Assembly: GCF_020342435.1 (NCBI RefSeq) | Contig: NZ_CP080504.1 | Coordinates: 521,698-585,697, forward strand | Direction: 5' to 3' | Source: Candidatus Vallotiella sp. (ex Adelges kitamiensis) | Lineage (GTDB): Bacteria; Pseudomonadota; Gammaproteobacteria; Burkholderiales; Burkholderiaceae | DNA length: 64,000 bases | In this document: one piece after another, positions 49,479-61,454 of the stretch | Position numbering within the stretch: position 1 is the stretch's first letter | Layout: every line of letters begins with the position of its first letter | Translations under genes and position numbers: made by a program | The notes under the pieces: model-generated | Database searches by the model: none | What the model saw: only the letters and a program-made list of their open reading frames with translations | Told to the model about the DNA's origin: nothing

Positions 49479-51067
49479 TCAAACCCCTGGCTGGTAAGGA
49501 ATTCATCATAATGGCCCTGAAAGTTTACGATTGTGCCATCAGCTCGGACTTCTATAATTCTATCCGCCAGACCGTTGACAAATTCACGGTCGTGCGATAC
49601 GAAGATCACAGTGCCATCATATTTCTCTAGTGCGATCTGTAGTGACTCAATCGACTCCATATCCATATGGTTCGTTGGCTCGTCCATCAGCAATATATTA
49701 TGCCGGCCAAGCATTAGCTTGCCCCATAGCAAGCGACCTTTCTCGCCACCAGAAAGTACCTGGACGGATTTTTTCGCATCGTCGCCAGAAAATAGGAGGC
49801 GACCGAGCGTACTACGAATGATTGTTTCGTCGTCGCCTTTTTTACGAAACTGCCCGATCCAATCAATTAACGTTACATCGTCTTGAAAATCTTCGGAAGT
49901 GTCCTGCGGTATATAACCAATATTCGCATGCTCTGCGAAATGCACGTGCCCATCATCTAATAACAAGTTCCCACATAATGCACGTAGCAATGTAGTCTTC
50001 CCAGCACCATTCTCACCAACAATAGCAATTTTGTCACCTGGCTGAATAGATAAGCTCAAATTCTGAAAAATTGTTCGATCATATTTCTTTGTAATCTGCT
50101 TTGCGAGTATCGCAATATTACGTAATTTCTTATCGAACTCAAATCGGACGAATGGGTTCTGTCGTGATGACGGCTTAAATTCCTCGATCTTAATTTTATC
50201 GATCTGCTTAAGCCGGCTCGTTGCTTGACGAGCTTTAGACTTGTTCGCGGAGAATCGACGCACAAAGTCTTGGAGATCTGCAATGCGCTCTTTGGCTTTT
50301 ACATTCGCGATAGCTTGCTGCTCACGCGCCTGAGCTGAGGCGAGCATATAATCATCGTAGTTGCCTGGATAAATCTTCAGCGTGCCATAATCTATATCTG
50401 CTATATGCGTGCAGACTTGGTTTAGAAAGTGACGATCATGCGAAATGATAATCATGGTCGAATCGCGCTCATTTAGGATATTTTCGAGCCAGCGGATTGA
50501 ATTAATATCCAGATTGTTTGTCGGCTCATCTAATAATAGCAAGTCTGGGTCGGAGAATAGAGCCTGCGCTAGAAGAACACGTAGTTTCCATCCAGGCGCA
50601 ATGTTATTCATCAGTCTATTATGGTCTTCGATCGCAATACCAATACCGAGTAATAATTCGCTCGCCCTCGCCTCGGCGGTATAGCCACCATATTCAGCAA
50701 ACTTTGTTTCTAATTCTGCCGCGCGCATGTAGTCATCATCACTCGACGCTAGGTTTGTGTAGATTGCATCACGCTCGCTTACTGCTTTCCACATCTCAGC
50801 ATGGCCAATCATTACAACGTCAAGCACCCGCATTTTCTCGTACGCGAACTGGTTCTGGTGTAGCTTACCTAGTCGCATATGCGACTTAAGCACGACAGTA
50901 CCAGCAGTAGGCTCTAGATCGCCCCCTAGGACCTTCATCAATGTTGATTTTCCGCAGCCGTTTGCACCAATTAGCCCGTAACGTTTGCACTCGCCGAACT
51001 TGACAGAAATATTTTCGAATAAGGGCTTAGACCCAAATTGCATCGTAATGTTCGAAGTAGATAGCAC
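49475..51067 (-). CDS. ybiT: ABC-F family ATPase YbiT
   Basis: The 530 residues carry two ABC domains and no membrane part, the ABC-F layout. The first domain has GANGCGKST and [11 protein letters not shown]. The interdomain linker ([24 protein letters not shown]) reaches the ribosomal P/E-site region in this family. The second domain has [25 protein letters not shown] and [11 protein letters not shown]. The N terminus [20 protein letters not shown] is very close to E. coli YbiT. Such proteins rescue or regulate paused ribosomes. Directly followed by the asparaginase gene. Confidence 0.93.
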   Translation of the reverse strand: MLSTSNITMQFGSKPLFENISVKFGECKRYGLIGANGCGKSTLMKVLGGDLEPTAGTVVLKSHMRLGKLHQNQFAYEKMRVLDVVMIGHAEMWKAVSERDAIYTNLASSDDDYMRAAELETKFAEYGGYTAEARASELLLGIGIAIEDHNRLMNNIAPGWKLRVLLAQALFSDPDLLLLDEPTNNLDINSIRWLENILNERDSTMIIISHDRHFLNQVCTHIADIDYGTLKIYPGNYDDYMLASAQAREQQAIANVKAKERIADLQDFVRRFSANKSKARQATSRLKQIDKIKIEEFKPSSRQNPFVRFEFDKKLRNIAILAKQITKKYDRTIFQNLSLSIQPGDKIAIVGENGAGKTTLLRALCGNLLLDDGHVHFAEHANIGYIPQDTSEDFQDDVTLIDWIGQFRKKGDDETIIRSTLGRLLFSGDDAKKSVQVLSGGEKGRLLWGKLMLGRHNILLMDEPTNHMDMESIESLQIALEKYDGTVIFVSHDREFVNGLADRIIEVRADGTIVNFQGHYDEFLTSQGFE

Positions 51068-51506
51068 GGGGACGTCCTCAGAGCGGAATTCGGAAAATAT
51101 AATTATTTTATCACCCCATCGCCCTTGACCAAGCTAGTCATGTATCGAAGATTGTCTCAATCGAGAAAATATGTCTTCTTCGTATAATTAAAATCGTATA
51201 GCTCGGCTTTAGCACTAGGTAATAGATAAACAGCGTGCACAATACAAATTATATGTTCTTACACAATCTTAGTAGATCACTGATATTATTCATAATAAAC
51301 GGCAATAGTTATCCCGGGCGTAGATTAGATATTATTGTGGAGTAGTTATCTTGTTTAAGTATTCATGCTTAGATCTAGTTTATTACATTCGCCGATACAA
51401 GCACGATAGGTGAGCTGCACTATCTATATACAATACGCTTGAGATCGCGCATAAACAGCGCCATCGTCCAACGCGTAACCTAGAATTCGCGTACTGCTAA
51501 CTATTA
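51068..51506. other. eroded spacer upstream of ybiT
   Basis: About 440 A+T-rich bases between ybiT and the metC remnant. No recognisable frame or RNA gene. It contains the ybiT leader. Confidence 0.45.
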
Positions 51507-52105
51507 CTAGTACGCTGCTTTATCGCAAATACCGAGTGAGACTTTGTTCAATGTCAACGTGCAGATCAGCCTCACTCTCCACGCTAATATAAAACGCATT
51601 AGTATCCTACGATGCGGCCACCTACAAACAGTACGTATCGCTGTAATATCATACGACATCACAATACTATAAGCTCTACCCCAACTCCAACCCAGCGAGA
51701 ATAGCTCAAGCCCCTCGACGAATGCGTCCAGCTGTTCGGTTGAGTAGCAAGAGTCAAATACCACTGAATAATTCTCCTACACCTAGAAAATCTCGCTTCC
51801 AGTATATATAGCCTGAACAGTTATCAAAGGCTGGATGTAGAACTGCAGAAATTGCTAGGCAGCTTCTTAGCCAAGAGGAAATTGATAAGGCGCTTCGCAC
51901 GTGTAAATGATAGCGAACTTCTATTGAGGGTAACCCACGCAGTACGAGCAGGCAATCATCAGTTGACATACCAAGGCCGAAACGCATGCGGGCTTTCTTC
52001 AGCGCGCGATCCGCTGTATCGCTTCTAGCAGACTAATACTTAGTCAGCGCTTGCACAAAAATATCGACCATATATTTATACAGGTGTAGTTCGAAAAGTT
52101 ATTCA
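51507..52105 (-). pseudogene. metC: decayed cystathionine beta-lyase
   Basis: The C-terminal half of a MetC-type gamma-family PLP enzyme in at least two frames. First comes LFELHLYKY then MVDIFVQALTKY (52105-52036). The Lys is the PLP residue, and the next codon is a stop. Then RMRFGLGMSTDDCLLVLRGL and a stretch ending YIYWKRDFLGVGELFSG (51990-51757) follow. After a frameshift come FDSCYSTEQLDAFVEGLELF, SLGWSWG and CRWPHRRILMRF (51758-51580). Order and spacing match homologues. The N-terminal half is not recognisable. Loss would remove one route from cystathionine to homocysteine. Confidence 0.85.
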
Positions 52106-52984
52106 AGATATAAAAATATAAGCAATGATCTTAATCTAAATAAGTCACAAAAATTGATTACAAAATACAATTCTTTATAAGATTCTTTTTAAGAATTGCA
52201 ATCACAGCATTCAGGTGTTCATGGGGATTATGACCAGCGTTATACTGAGTGCAGTATCCGAGCTGACTTAGTTTATATTACTGCTATCATACATCGTACA
52301 CTTGCTTTTATAAGCAAACCTCAACAGATATAAGATCTGTGTATGTAGCAGTTCATCTGTATTCATGTCAATGCGGTCTAGCTGTGATTGTATGCAGAAT
52401 ATTAAGCATTTTTCCATTCAATAGTGTACTAAAACCATAGATACATAGAGAGCTATAATTAGAAATTTCTCAGACGTGTGTAACGAATATTTTCTTAAAA
52501 TCCGTGCAACCTACACGAGTCATAGACCCATCACCATCATCAAGATGATGGTGCTTAAAGAAGCGATAAATAAGTTGCTGTACCTTAAATTTAAGACTGT
52601 TCTGCCTACGAATAAATAGCACTTAAATTTATCATGTAGGGAGCTTCTTATCTGAGCCAGTAATTCTAAAGATTCGAAAAATATATGGACTATTAGCGCT
52701 TCTATGGCTTTTTGTCTGAGCAACTAATAATTGTTTTCCGGTTTGGTTTATTTTATTGCCCAGAGACTTCAGCGTCTTGCTAATTTTACATCTCAAGAAT
52801 TTGATAAAGACTAAGTTAGAAACTTCTATAAGTATAGAATGGCATCTTTTCACGAAAATGCAGTATAGGACCGGTTCGTTTTGAGAGTTTTATTTAGGAC
52901 TTTTCGCTCCGCACACAACACAGAAAATTACGACGACTAACTTTATCACGCAGTGCTTTTCGATATCAAGATACACACACATTC
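52106..52984. other. eroded region between metC and pgeF remnants
   Basis: About 880 bases. Two overlapping minus-strand frames (52520-52853) lack any resemblance I can name. A perfect hairpin lies at 52532-52553 (CACCATCATC / GATGATGGTG, effective loop CAAG). By distance, the missing N-terminal half of metC should occupy the lower 600 bases, but I could not align it. Confidence 0.4.
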
Positions 52985-53810
52985 GGTTAAGCTAACTATA
53001 TTAATGCTGCTACGGCCTGTTAAATAGAAACATAAGGAATGTATTAAGCATGCATGCGGATGGGCACTCACATCATGCAGGCCAACTCGCTCTAGCCTTA
53101 CCCAGGCTAGAGCGCCGAGATTCACGAAGTATGTACGTTGTCCATCATTATAGACATCTATGGCATCTTTAACCCCAGAAAAGATTATAACGAATGCCGG
53201 ATTGGTCGAATCAAACTCTTTCGGCCCGGGCGCTTCGAGGAATATGCTACGCACCCTCTTCTCTAACTTGAAACATACTCGGGCCGATCAATGGGCCGAG
53301 ATACGTGTGCAGAGCTTTGCTCGCGCGGCCATTATGGGTATTGTGTAAGCACAGCAAGCACACACAGAATCGGTAATATAGTCGGTAATATAGCCTAATT
53401 ACGCCGCTAACAAGACCACGCTATCCTGCGTGTGCAGCACTAATAGCATAGCCATCTTCGTCACAAATTAATACAGTATACAATCAGCTAACAGTATTGT
53501 ATAAATCACTTTTCTACGGTTAGTTACGTTGACATCAGCTGTTAGAGGATCAGTCTTAATCATTTTATCAGTGCGAACTACGCATGCACCAAGCACTTGC
53601 TTAAACCATGATGTATGCGGTGCCTACCATCAGCTACTACGCACGACGGTTCTCATACACTGCAGTTATATCATCGCCGGTATACAGCCTAAAGTTCAGA
53701 CCCTCGGGAACACATTTCGATTCCTTACCGAACCATTTTGGCCCTAGCTGACTGCCCCCATCACGCATGGTAAGCAGCGTGCATATGCTAGAACTTACGC
53801 GTCAGTTTGG
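52985..53810 (-). pseudogene. pgeF: decayed polyphenol oxidase/peptidoglycan editing factor
   Basis: Minus-strand pieces follow the PgeF (YfiH/laccase-domain) order: TLLTMRDGG, then YTGDDITAVYENRRA-stop, WFKQVLGACVVRTD, ADVNVTNRRKVIYTILLADC, ICDEDGYAISAAHAG-stop-RGLVSG (TAG where homologues have Trp), YLGPLIGPSMFQV, VRSIFLEAPGPKEFDST, YFVNLGALAWVRLERVG and finally TGRSSINIV. There are at least three internal stops and three frameshifts, and the conserved His of QVHG is now Leu. It lies directly downstream of rluD, its normal partner. Clearly dead but recent. Confidence 0.88.
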
Positions 53811-53936
53811 AATAATACAGTGAGATAGTGTCAATTTAGAAAAACCCTAGAATATCATATCATCAATCACATTCATTTAGGAATTACCCCTCTCATCATC
53901 TGTAACAATATTACTATTGTTAGTGTAGATATGTTG

Positions 53937-54998
53937 CTATACGCAATCGATGATTTCGGTTTTACTATCGGGCACGTTTAACAATCTAAGCATAGAGATT
54001 AATTGCGCTAGGTCTTCCGGCATCTCCGAGTGCCAAGACACTAGCGCGTTAGTAGCCGGGTGCGTAACTGTAAGTTGCCATGCATGCAGTGCTTGACGCG
54101 CAAAGCTATTAGGAAGCACAGGTCTTTTCCGAGAGTTGCGCCCACAGCCGTACAGCTGGTCGCCGAGTAACGGATGACCCGCATCAGAAAGGTGGACTCG
54201 GATCTGATGTGTGCGTCCGGTATACAAGTCACAATACAGCTTTGACACTGGGTGTCCGGACCATATCCCAGTATCTGCGGTCATAAAATGCGTATGTGCT
54301 GGCTTACTAGTAGCTCTTGCAAGAACTGCCATTCTCGTACGCTTACGCGGATCACGTCCAATAGACTTGCTGATACAGCCACTCGGCGGTGTCACGCCCC
54401 AGGTAAGAGCAATGTAGCGCCGCTTAACTGTGTGTGCCTGCAACTGCCTGACCAAATGAACCTGTGCAGCCAGTGTGCGTGCAACCACCATCAGACCTGA
54501 GGTATCCTTATCTAGACGATGCACGATGCCTGCACGCGGTAACCCGGCAGCGTCCGGATAACGATACAGCAGACCGTTGAGCAGCGTACCACTCCAATTT
54601 CCCGCAGCCGGGTGTACGACTAGCCCAGCCGGCTTATCGATTACAGCTAGGGTATTATCTTCGTAGAGAATCGTCAATGGCATTGGTTCTGGCGCGGATG
54701 CTGATGCCTGCGGAGGCATATCGGGTACGAACCGCACGGTTGCACCTAGATGCACTGGCTGACGTATCCAACACTGTACGCCATCCAACGTCACGCGACC
54801 CTCGCCGATCCAGGTTTGGAGGCGACTCCGCGAGAAGGCTGGAAATAGTCTTGCCATTGCCTTATCTAGCCGCTCACCTACTAGCGCTAATGGTACCCGT
54901 GCAACTTGCTCATTGAGGCGTTCTGCACTTTCGCTTAGATTATAATTAGTGTTGTATAAACAAGCACCGGTATTAAACCGCTTATTTAAGCGTATCAT
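53937..54998 (-). CDS. rluD: 23S rRNA pseudouridine synthase RluD
   Basis: Makes pseudouridines 1911, 1915 and 1917 in helix 69 of 23S rRNA in E. coli. An S4 domain (GERLDKAMARLFPAFSRSRL) is followed by the RluA-family catalytic domain, with the active-site Asp in GIVHRLDKDTSGLMVVART and the C-terminal YTGRTHQIRVHLSDAGHPL. I place the start at the ATG at 54998. Longer readings would overlap the divergent bamD, and the N-terminal tail is not conserved. Downstream pgeF has decayed. Confidence 0.93.
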   Translation of the reverse strand: MIRLNKRFNTGACLYNTNYNLSESAERLNEQVARVPLALVGERLDKAMARLFPAFSRSRLQTWIGEGRVTLDGVQCWIRQPVHLGATVRFVPDMPPQASASAPEPMPLTILYEDNTLAVIDKPAGLVVHPAAGNWSGTLLNGLLYRYPDAAGLPRAGIVHRLDKDTSGLMVVARTLAAQVHLVRQLQAHTVKRRYIALTWGVTPPSGCISKSIGRDPRKRTRMAVLARATSKPAHTHFMTADTGIWSGHPVSKLYCDLYTGRTHQIRVHLSDAGHPLLGDQLYGCGRNSRKRPVLPNSFARQALHAWQLTVTHPATNALVSWHSEMPEDLAQLISMLRLLNVPDSKTEIIDCV

Positions 54999-55014
54999 CT
55001 GAATTTTACTAGAA

Positions 55015-55824
55015 ATGCAAGTTCTGAACGCATTGAGGATTGCTACTCTAACCACTGCAATGATGGTCGTCTCTGGGTGCAATAGTCTTCTACCTCAGTT
55101 AACGGATAACACGACAACATGGACAGATCGGGAATTATACGCAGAAGCTCAGAACGCTTTAAGCGCTGGTGACTGGAGTGAGTGCTCAAAGCACTTCAAA
55201 TTCCTGGAGGAACGCGATTTATTTGGTGAGTTCACACAACAAGCACAAATCAATATTGCGTACTGCCAATGGAGAGACCATAAAAAAACGGCGGCTAGGC
55301 AAGCGGTAAACCGTTTTATTGAGTTGTATCCAGATCATCCGAATATTGCATACGCATACTATCTTACAGGATTAATTGAATTTAATAGTAACCCAGATAT
55401 ATTGAATTATTTCATGGGTCAAAACATAGTTGAACGCGACTCAAAGGCGTTGCATGACTCATACAATGCGTTTCGTGTCCTTATCGAAAAGTATCCGAGC
55501 AGCAAGTACACACTAGATGCAGTACAACGTATGCATTGCATCGTTAATATATTAGCTTTGAATGAAGTGAACAAGGCTAACTATTATTATCAGCGCGGAG
55601 CATATATTGCTGCAATTAACCGCGCGCAAATAGTGCTAAAAAAGTACCAAAATACAACGGCAACCGAGCATGCACTACATATAATGATATTAGCGTATCG
55701 TGCGCTGCAGCAGCAGAAACTAGCTGACGATAGCCAGCGTGTGCTTGAATCAACGTTTCCAGACAGCGCATACATCACTAATCGCATAGAGACTTTGCAC
55801 AAGAGTATAAAACCTCAACACTAA
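55015..55824 (+). CDS. bamD: outer membrane assembly lipoprotein BamD
   Basis: The essential lipoprotein of the BAM complex. The signal peptide ends in a good lipobox, VVSGC, with lipidated Cys22. Five TPR-like repeats follow: ELYAEAQNALSAGDWSECSKHF, then QINIAYCQWRDHKKTAARQAV, PDHPNIAYAYYLTGL with the HP motif, and more. The 269 residues are close to normal. It is divergent from rluD with 16 bases between the starts, so the two genes' promoters must overlap the opposite coding ends. Together with the shortened bamC it shows that barrel assembly is retained. Confidence 0.95.
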   Translation: MQVLNALRIATLTTAMMVVSGCNSLLPQLTDNTTTWTDRELYAEAQNALSAGDWSECSKHFKFLEERDLFGEFTQQAQINIAYCQWRDHKKTAARQAVNRFIELYPDHPNIAYAYYLTGLIEFNSNPDILNYFMGQNIVERDSKALHDSYNAFRVLIEKYPSSKYTLDAVQRMHCIVNILALNEVNKANYYYQRGAYIAAINRAQIVLKKYQNTTATEHALHIMILAYRALQQQKLADDSQRVLESTFPDSAYITNRIETLHKSIKPQH

Positions 55825-56280
55825 TTGTCAGCAATTCTACGAATGCTGTAGACTGAGAGCAGTTTTTTGTAAAAAATCTGTCGTACTATTTTCAATCATG
55901 TGTAAATCGCAATTATCTGCTCTTTGAAATCGGTAGAGGCACTAAATTAATAAACAGCAAAATATAGTGAAAAGCACTAGCGTCAGTAAGCACTATAAAA
56001 ATAAAGTTCAGCGGATGATGCGTGTGCATCATATTTAATTGAAGTCCTGCGTCCTGTACTTATAGTGAGATACATAAAGAAAGTCATACATCCCTAAAAC
56101 TAGTTGTTGATATATAATCTATTATAAATTACATATAATCTAGTTATCTGTTGAAGTCAGATTTATTATCAATCTAGTGAAAACCGCCCGACCAAGCGGC
56201 AATAATAATTCTAGATAATCAATAGATGTATCTATTGCTAGACTAGTCTAAATTTTTCCTCTACTGCAGCACGGTTGAGA
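55825..56280. other. spacer between converging bamD and purA
   Basis: About 455 bases. A possible bamD terminator is TGCT/AGCA followed by GTTTTTT near 55844-55867. On the minus strand, CCGC/GCGG followed by TTTTC near 56180-56200 might terminate purA. ATGATGC/GCATCAT (56014-56031) and CAATAGAT/ATCTATTG (56219-56236) are further hairpins. No gene remnant was identified. Confidence 0.4.
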
Positions 56281-57678
<1,398 letters not shown>

Positions 57679-57734
57679 CTACCTACATTTATATATACAC
57701 TATTGTTGATTCACACATACGATATTTTTAGTTT

Positions 57735-58883
57735 TTAACGTAGCTCAACAGTCCACGCGTTTCCATGCTGTACAAGCACACGATCACAAGCGAATTCATC
57801 TAAGGTATGCTCATGCCCAGGCAACGCCTGAATCACGGTCTCACCATTATCTCGTAAGAGTGCTACAGTAGCACGTAGCGCAGAATCATGATTCCATGGA
57901 GCTAGAATAGCACTAGATCGCGCCTGTCGCGGCGAAATTCTAGCTACTTCACGTAAGTCTAGAGAAAAACCAGTAGCTGGTCTCGCTCTCCCATACGCAA
58001 GACCGACATAATCATAGCGGCCACCTCGGGCTACAGCATTTGGTACGCCATCGACATATGCACAAAACATAACACCACTATGATAGGCATAGCCGCGCAG
58101 GTCAGCTAGATCAATTGCCACGTTCGTATCGTCGATCTGCGCAACAAGAAACGCAAGTTCATTTAGCGCACATGTGAGCGCTGGCCACGCCGGCAACCGG
58201 GAATGCGCTTCATTAATTACTGATGCATCACCATATAGCATAGGTAGCGCGAGCAGCGCATCGCGTACTGGCTTTTCTAAGTCATGTGTAAGCTCATCTA
58301 ATCGAGGCACATCTTTACCAGCTAATGCTTCATATAGCGCAGGGCCTAGTTCAACGGCGCGTTCATCGGCTCCTAGGAGCGCAGCTAGCACACCGGCATG
58401 GCACAAGTCTAATCTTACTGGACCTAACTCAGCGAGGCGTAAGCTATCAAGCATTAATTGCTGGATCTCTACATCTGCTTCCAAACCTGCATGCCCGTAT
58501 ATTTCAGCCCCAATTTGGATCTGATCTCGCGTCGCATGCAATCCACGGGGACGTGTATGTAATACATGGCCTGCATAGCATAACCGCGTGACGCCTTGTC
58601 GGTTTAGTAGGTGTGCATCGATACGCGCGACTTGTGGCGTAATATCTGCACGTAACCCTAACGTCTGCCCAGACAATTGATCAACAAGCTGAAACGTGCG
58701 TAACGCTAAATCGCTGCCGCTTCCAGTTAACAGTGATTTCAGGTATTCAAGAAGCGGGGGCATAACCATTTCATAGCCATATGAACGGAAACGATCAAGA
58801 AGAACGCGACGCAACTCCTCGAGTTTACGGGCACCCGATGGCAACACATCAGCAATATTTTCAGGCAACAACCAAGTTGGCAT
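57735..58883 (-). CDS. hisZ: ATP phosphoribosyltransferase regulatory subunit
   Basis: A class II aminoacyl-tRNA-synthetase-like protein without synthetase activity. It partners the short HisG in the first step of histidine synthesis and confers feedback control. It starts at the second ATG ([20 protein letters not shown]), which matches homologues. Conserved parts: [55 protein letters not shown]. The 382 residues are full length. Its retention implies that histidine synthesis is still made. Position between hflC and purA is the Burkholderia order. Confidence 0.94.
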   Translation of the reverse strand: MPTWLLPENIADVLPSGARKLEELRRVLLDRFRSYGYEMVMPPLLEYLKSLLTGSGSDLALRTFQLVDQLSGQTLGLRADITPQVARIDAHLLNRQGVTRLCYAGHVLHTRPRGLHATRDQIQIGAEIYGHAGLEADVEIQQLMLDSLRLAELGPVRLDLCHAGVLAALLGADERAVELGPALYEALAGKDVPRLDELTHDLEKPVRDALLALPMLYGDASVINEAHSRLPAWPALTCALNELAFLVAQIDDTNVAIDLADLRGYAYHSGVMFCAYVDGVPNAVARGGRYDYVGLAYGRARPATGFSLDLREVARISPRQARSSAILAPWNHDSALRATVALLRDNGETVIQALPGHEHTLDEFACDRVLVQHGNAWTVELR

Positions 58884-59147
58884 GAGCACAAATCCAGTGG
58901 CGTGACGTAGTGCAGCGCGATTAGCTCTCTAACATTAGCAGGTGCACAATCCAAAACCGATTGTAGTCAGCCCGCTGTTATATCTGTGCTAGCACCAGTT
59001 GCCGTAGCATTATAAGGTGTTAAGCTACAGTATCAGTGATAAGCCACTTATTAGAAAAACGCTATTATGAGCGAGAGTACAGCACGCTCTGCGTGGTGTA
59101 CCTCTTTTTGAGAGCACCAATCTGTACGCGATTACAGAAGCGTGCGC

Positions 59148-60050
59148 TTAGTGCTTGCGCTTCTGTACAGCTGGAATAGCCATAGAGCCTGCCGAATTTT
59201 TCATAAATCGGAAAAACTCGCTATTTAGATCGGCAACTACTATATCACCCTTACCAATACTGCGTCGATAAGCCTCTAGGCTTTGATAGAAAGCATAAAA
59301 TTTTGGGTCGCGGCTGAATGCGCTTGCGTAAATGGCCGCAGCTTTAGCATCACCATCTCCTTTAATTTTCTGAGCTTTTTTATATGCATCAGCAATTACT
59401 ATTTCACGCTGTTTATCTGCATTAGCACGAATACGCTCGGCCTCAGCAGCACCTGTCGAGCGCTGCTCATTAGCGACTTGCTGACGCTCTGCTTTCATCC
59501 GCTGATATACTGACTCGCTAATATTCTCAAGCAAATCAACGCGACGAAGCCGCACATCAACAATATCAATGCCTAAGTTTGATGCGTCGCGTTTAACCTT
59601 CTTACGAACAGCCTTCATTACGATTTCACGTTCGTTAGACACTACCTCTGAGATTGTTCGTTTCGTAAATTCTTCATTCAGCGCTGCGCAGATAACTTGA
59701 ATTAATCGGTCTTGTGCTAATGAGGCATCACCACGGACGCTAACGTAGAACTTACAGGGATCAACGATCCGCCATTTTACAAATAAGTCAACTAATAAAT
59801 TCTTTTTTTCAGAGGTAATATAACGATCCGCCTGTAGATTATCGATTGTCTGAATACGCTTGTCCATATATATTACGTTCTGGAAAGGCGGTGGTGCTTT
59901 CAAATGCAGCCCAGGCATTGAAATAATCTTCTTGACCTCGCCGAATGAAAATACAATCGCATACTTGCGTTGGTCAACAATAAATATCATTGAAGAGCCG
60001 ACAAACAATATGAGAAATATAGTAACGATAAGAGCAATGAATCGATGCAT
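59148..60050 (-). CDS. hflC: FtsH protease modulator HflC (SPFH family)
   Basis: An inner-membrane protein with one N-terminal transmembrane segment (FIALIVTIFLILFVGSSMIFIV) and a large periplasmic SPFH/band 7 domain (GEVKKIISMPGLHLKAPPPF). A long Ala/Glu-rich coiled coil follows (RMKAERQQVANEQRSTGAAEAERIR). With HflK it forms cages around the FtsH protease and modulates its action on membrane proteins. The 300 residues are normal. It follows hflK by 12 bases. Confidence 0.95.
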   Translation of the reverse strand: MHRFIALIVTIFLILFVGSSMIFIVDQRKYAIVFSFGEVKKIISMPGLHLKAPPPFQNVIYMDKRIQTIDNLQADRYITSEKKNLLVDLFVKWRIVDPCKFYVSVRGDASLAQDRLIQVICAALNEEFTKRTISEVVSNEREIVMKAVRKKVKRDASNLGIDIVDVRLRRVDLLENISESVYQRMKAERQQVANEQRSTGAAEAERIRANADKQREIVIADAYKKAQKIKGDGDAKAAAIYASAFSRDPKFYAFYQSLEAYRRSIGKGDIVVADLNSEFFRFMKNSAGSMAIPAVQKRKH

Positions 60051-60062
60051 AATGTACCCTTC

Positions 60063-61412
60063 TTATTGACCTTCGTCGCGACTGCGGAAAAGCTCCCGGG
60101 AGCGGGTCGTATCATGACTTGTACCAACTACTGGTTGTCCTTGAATTGCTTTCCCACCGACTGAGCCTTCGACTTCTAATACTCTATCCTGTTGGCTATT
60201 ATTAGCAGCCTCTTTTCTATTAATTTGTAGACAGGAGCGCTGAGATGGTCTTACCTTGTCTAAAGGTAGATATAGTAGGTTGTTACTCGCCCTACTATCT
60301 ACAATCACCTTTGTGACATTTGCATAGACCTGCTGCATTGTGTCTAGATACATTCGTTTACTAGTAACTTCTGGCGCTTTTGCATACTCAGCTTGAACCT
60401 GATTAAAGTGGGCGGCGTCGCCCTCGGCTTGAGCTACTACCCGCGCAAGATAGCCGTTGGCATCTGCCACTATCCGAGCGGCAGTTCCCTGGGCAAGCGG
60501 TACTACATTGTTTGCATATGCTAAGGCTTCATTCTTCGAACGCTCACGATCCTGCCCCGCTTTCACTGCATCATCGAATGCAGATTGAACTTGTTGAGGC
60601 GGCTGCACGTTTTGCATTGTCACGCTGCTTATACTAATACCTGTTTTGTACTGGTCTAGTATTCGCTGGATTTGCTGGGACAATTCTAGTGCGACCTGCT
60701 CGCGTCCTTCATATAATACGTAGTCCATCGTATTTTTACCTACGATTTCACGCACCGTAGTTTCGGCGGCCTGTATTACTGCATCTTCCGTATCGACGTT
60801 ATGAAAGAGAAATGCAGCTGGGTCCTTCACGCGATACTGAACCGAGAAACGTACATCAATAATATTTTCATCTTGAGTTAGCATCGACATATCTTTTAGA
60901 TTTGTCGAACGGATTATATTATCTCGTCCAATTTCAGCTGAACGCACCTGCGATAGATTAACAATCTCATTACTTTGAAAGGGATACGGTAAGCGCCATT
61001 GAATACCAGAACTAGTCGTATACATGTATCTACCAAACTGAAGCACGACACCAGCTTGTCCTTCCTGCACAATATAGATGCCGCTAGCTATATAAACAGT
61101 AATTAGCATACTAAGGGCAATCCCCAGACCAAGATATCCGCCATGGCCATTACTCAAGTTTTTTGAGCCAGGGCTGCCACTTTTGTTGCTAGGATCTCTA
61201 TGACTGAACAGTCGATTAATCTGACGATTAAAGTTACGCCACAGCTCATCTAAGTCAGGTGGACCTTCCCGGCTAATCTTGTTAGTATTGCGTTGATCCC
61301 ACAAACGTAGCAATGCATTATTAATTTTTTGGTTGTCCCAGTATAAAATTTTTTTTAAAAAAAAAGCTCGAGTGCGTTGCCACGTATTTTGAATGTTTCT
61401 ATTATTAACCAT
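60063..61412 (-). CDS. hflK: FtsH protease modulator HflK (SPFH family)
   Basis: Partner of HflC. The cytoplasmic N-terminal part includes EGPPDLDELWRNFNRQINRLF, the HflK N-terminal signature. One transmembrane segment lies near residues 95-115, then an SPFH domain (GVVLQFGRYMYTTSSGIQWRLPYPF) and a coiled coil. The Gly/Ala-rich C-terminal tail of homologues is shortened. The 449 residues are otherwise collinear. It lies between hflX and hflC as in Burkholderia. Confidence 0.95.
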   Translation of the reverse strand: MVNNRNIQNTWQRTRAFFLKKILYWDNQKINNALLRLWDQRNTNKISREGPPDLDELWRNFNRQINRLFSHRDPSNKSGSPGSKNLSNGHGGYLGLGIALSMLITVYIASGIYIVQEGQAGVVLQFGRYMYTTSSGIQWRLPYPFQSNEIVNLSQVRSAEIGRDNIIRSTNLKDMSMLTQDENIIDVRFSVQYRVKDPAAFLFHNVDTEDAVIQAAETTVREIVGKNTMDYVLYEGREQVALELSQQIQRILDQYKTGISISSVTMQNVQPPQQVQSAFDDAVKAGQDRERSKNEALAYANNVVPLAQGTAARIVADANGYLARVVAQAEGDAAHFNQVQAEYAKAPEVTSKRMYLDTMQQVYANVTKVIVDSRASNNLLYLPLDKVRPSQRSCLQINRKEAANNSQQDRVLEVEGSVGGKAIQGQPVVGTSHDTTRSRELFRSRDEGQ

Positions 61413-61454
61413 ATCATAATCGGTTATTGCGAAATGTATTTATCAAATCGATTA

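Noticed and set aside
52520-52853. Two overlapping minus-strand frames of 67 and 73 codons
   Set aside because: No family resemblance, and hydrophobic, A+T-driven composition. They may be fragments of an unknown decayed gene but cannot be supported as genes.
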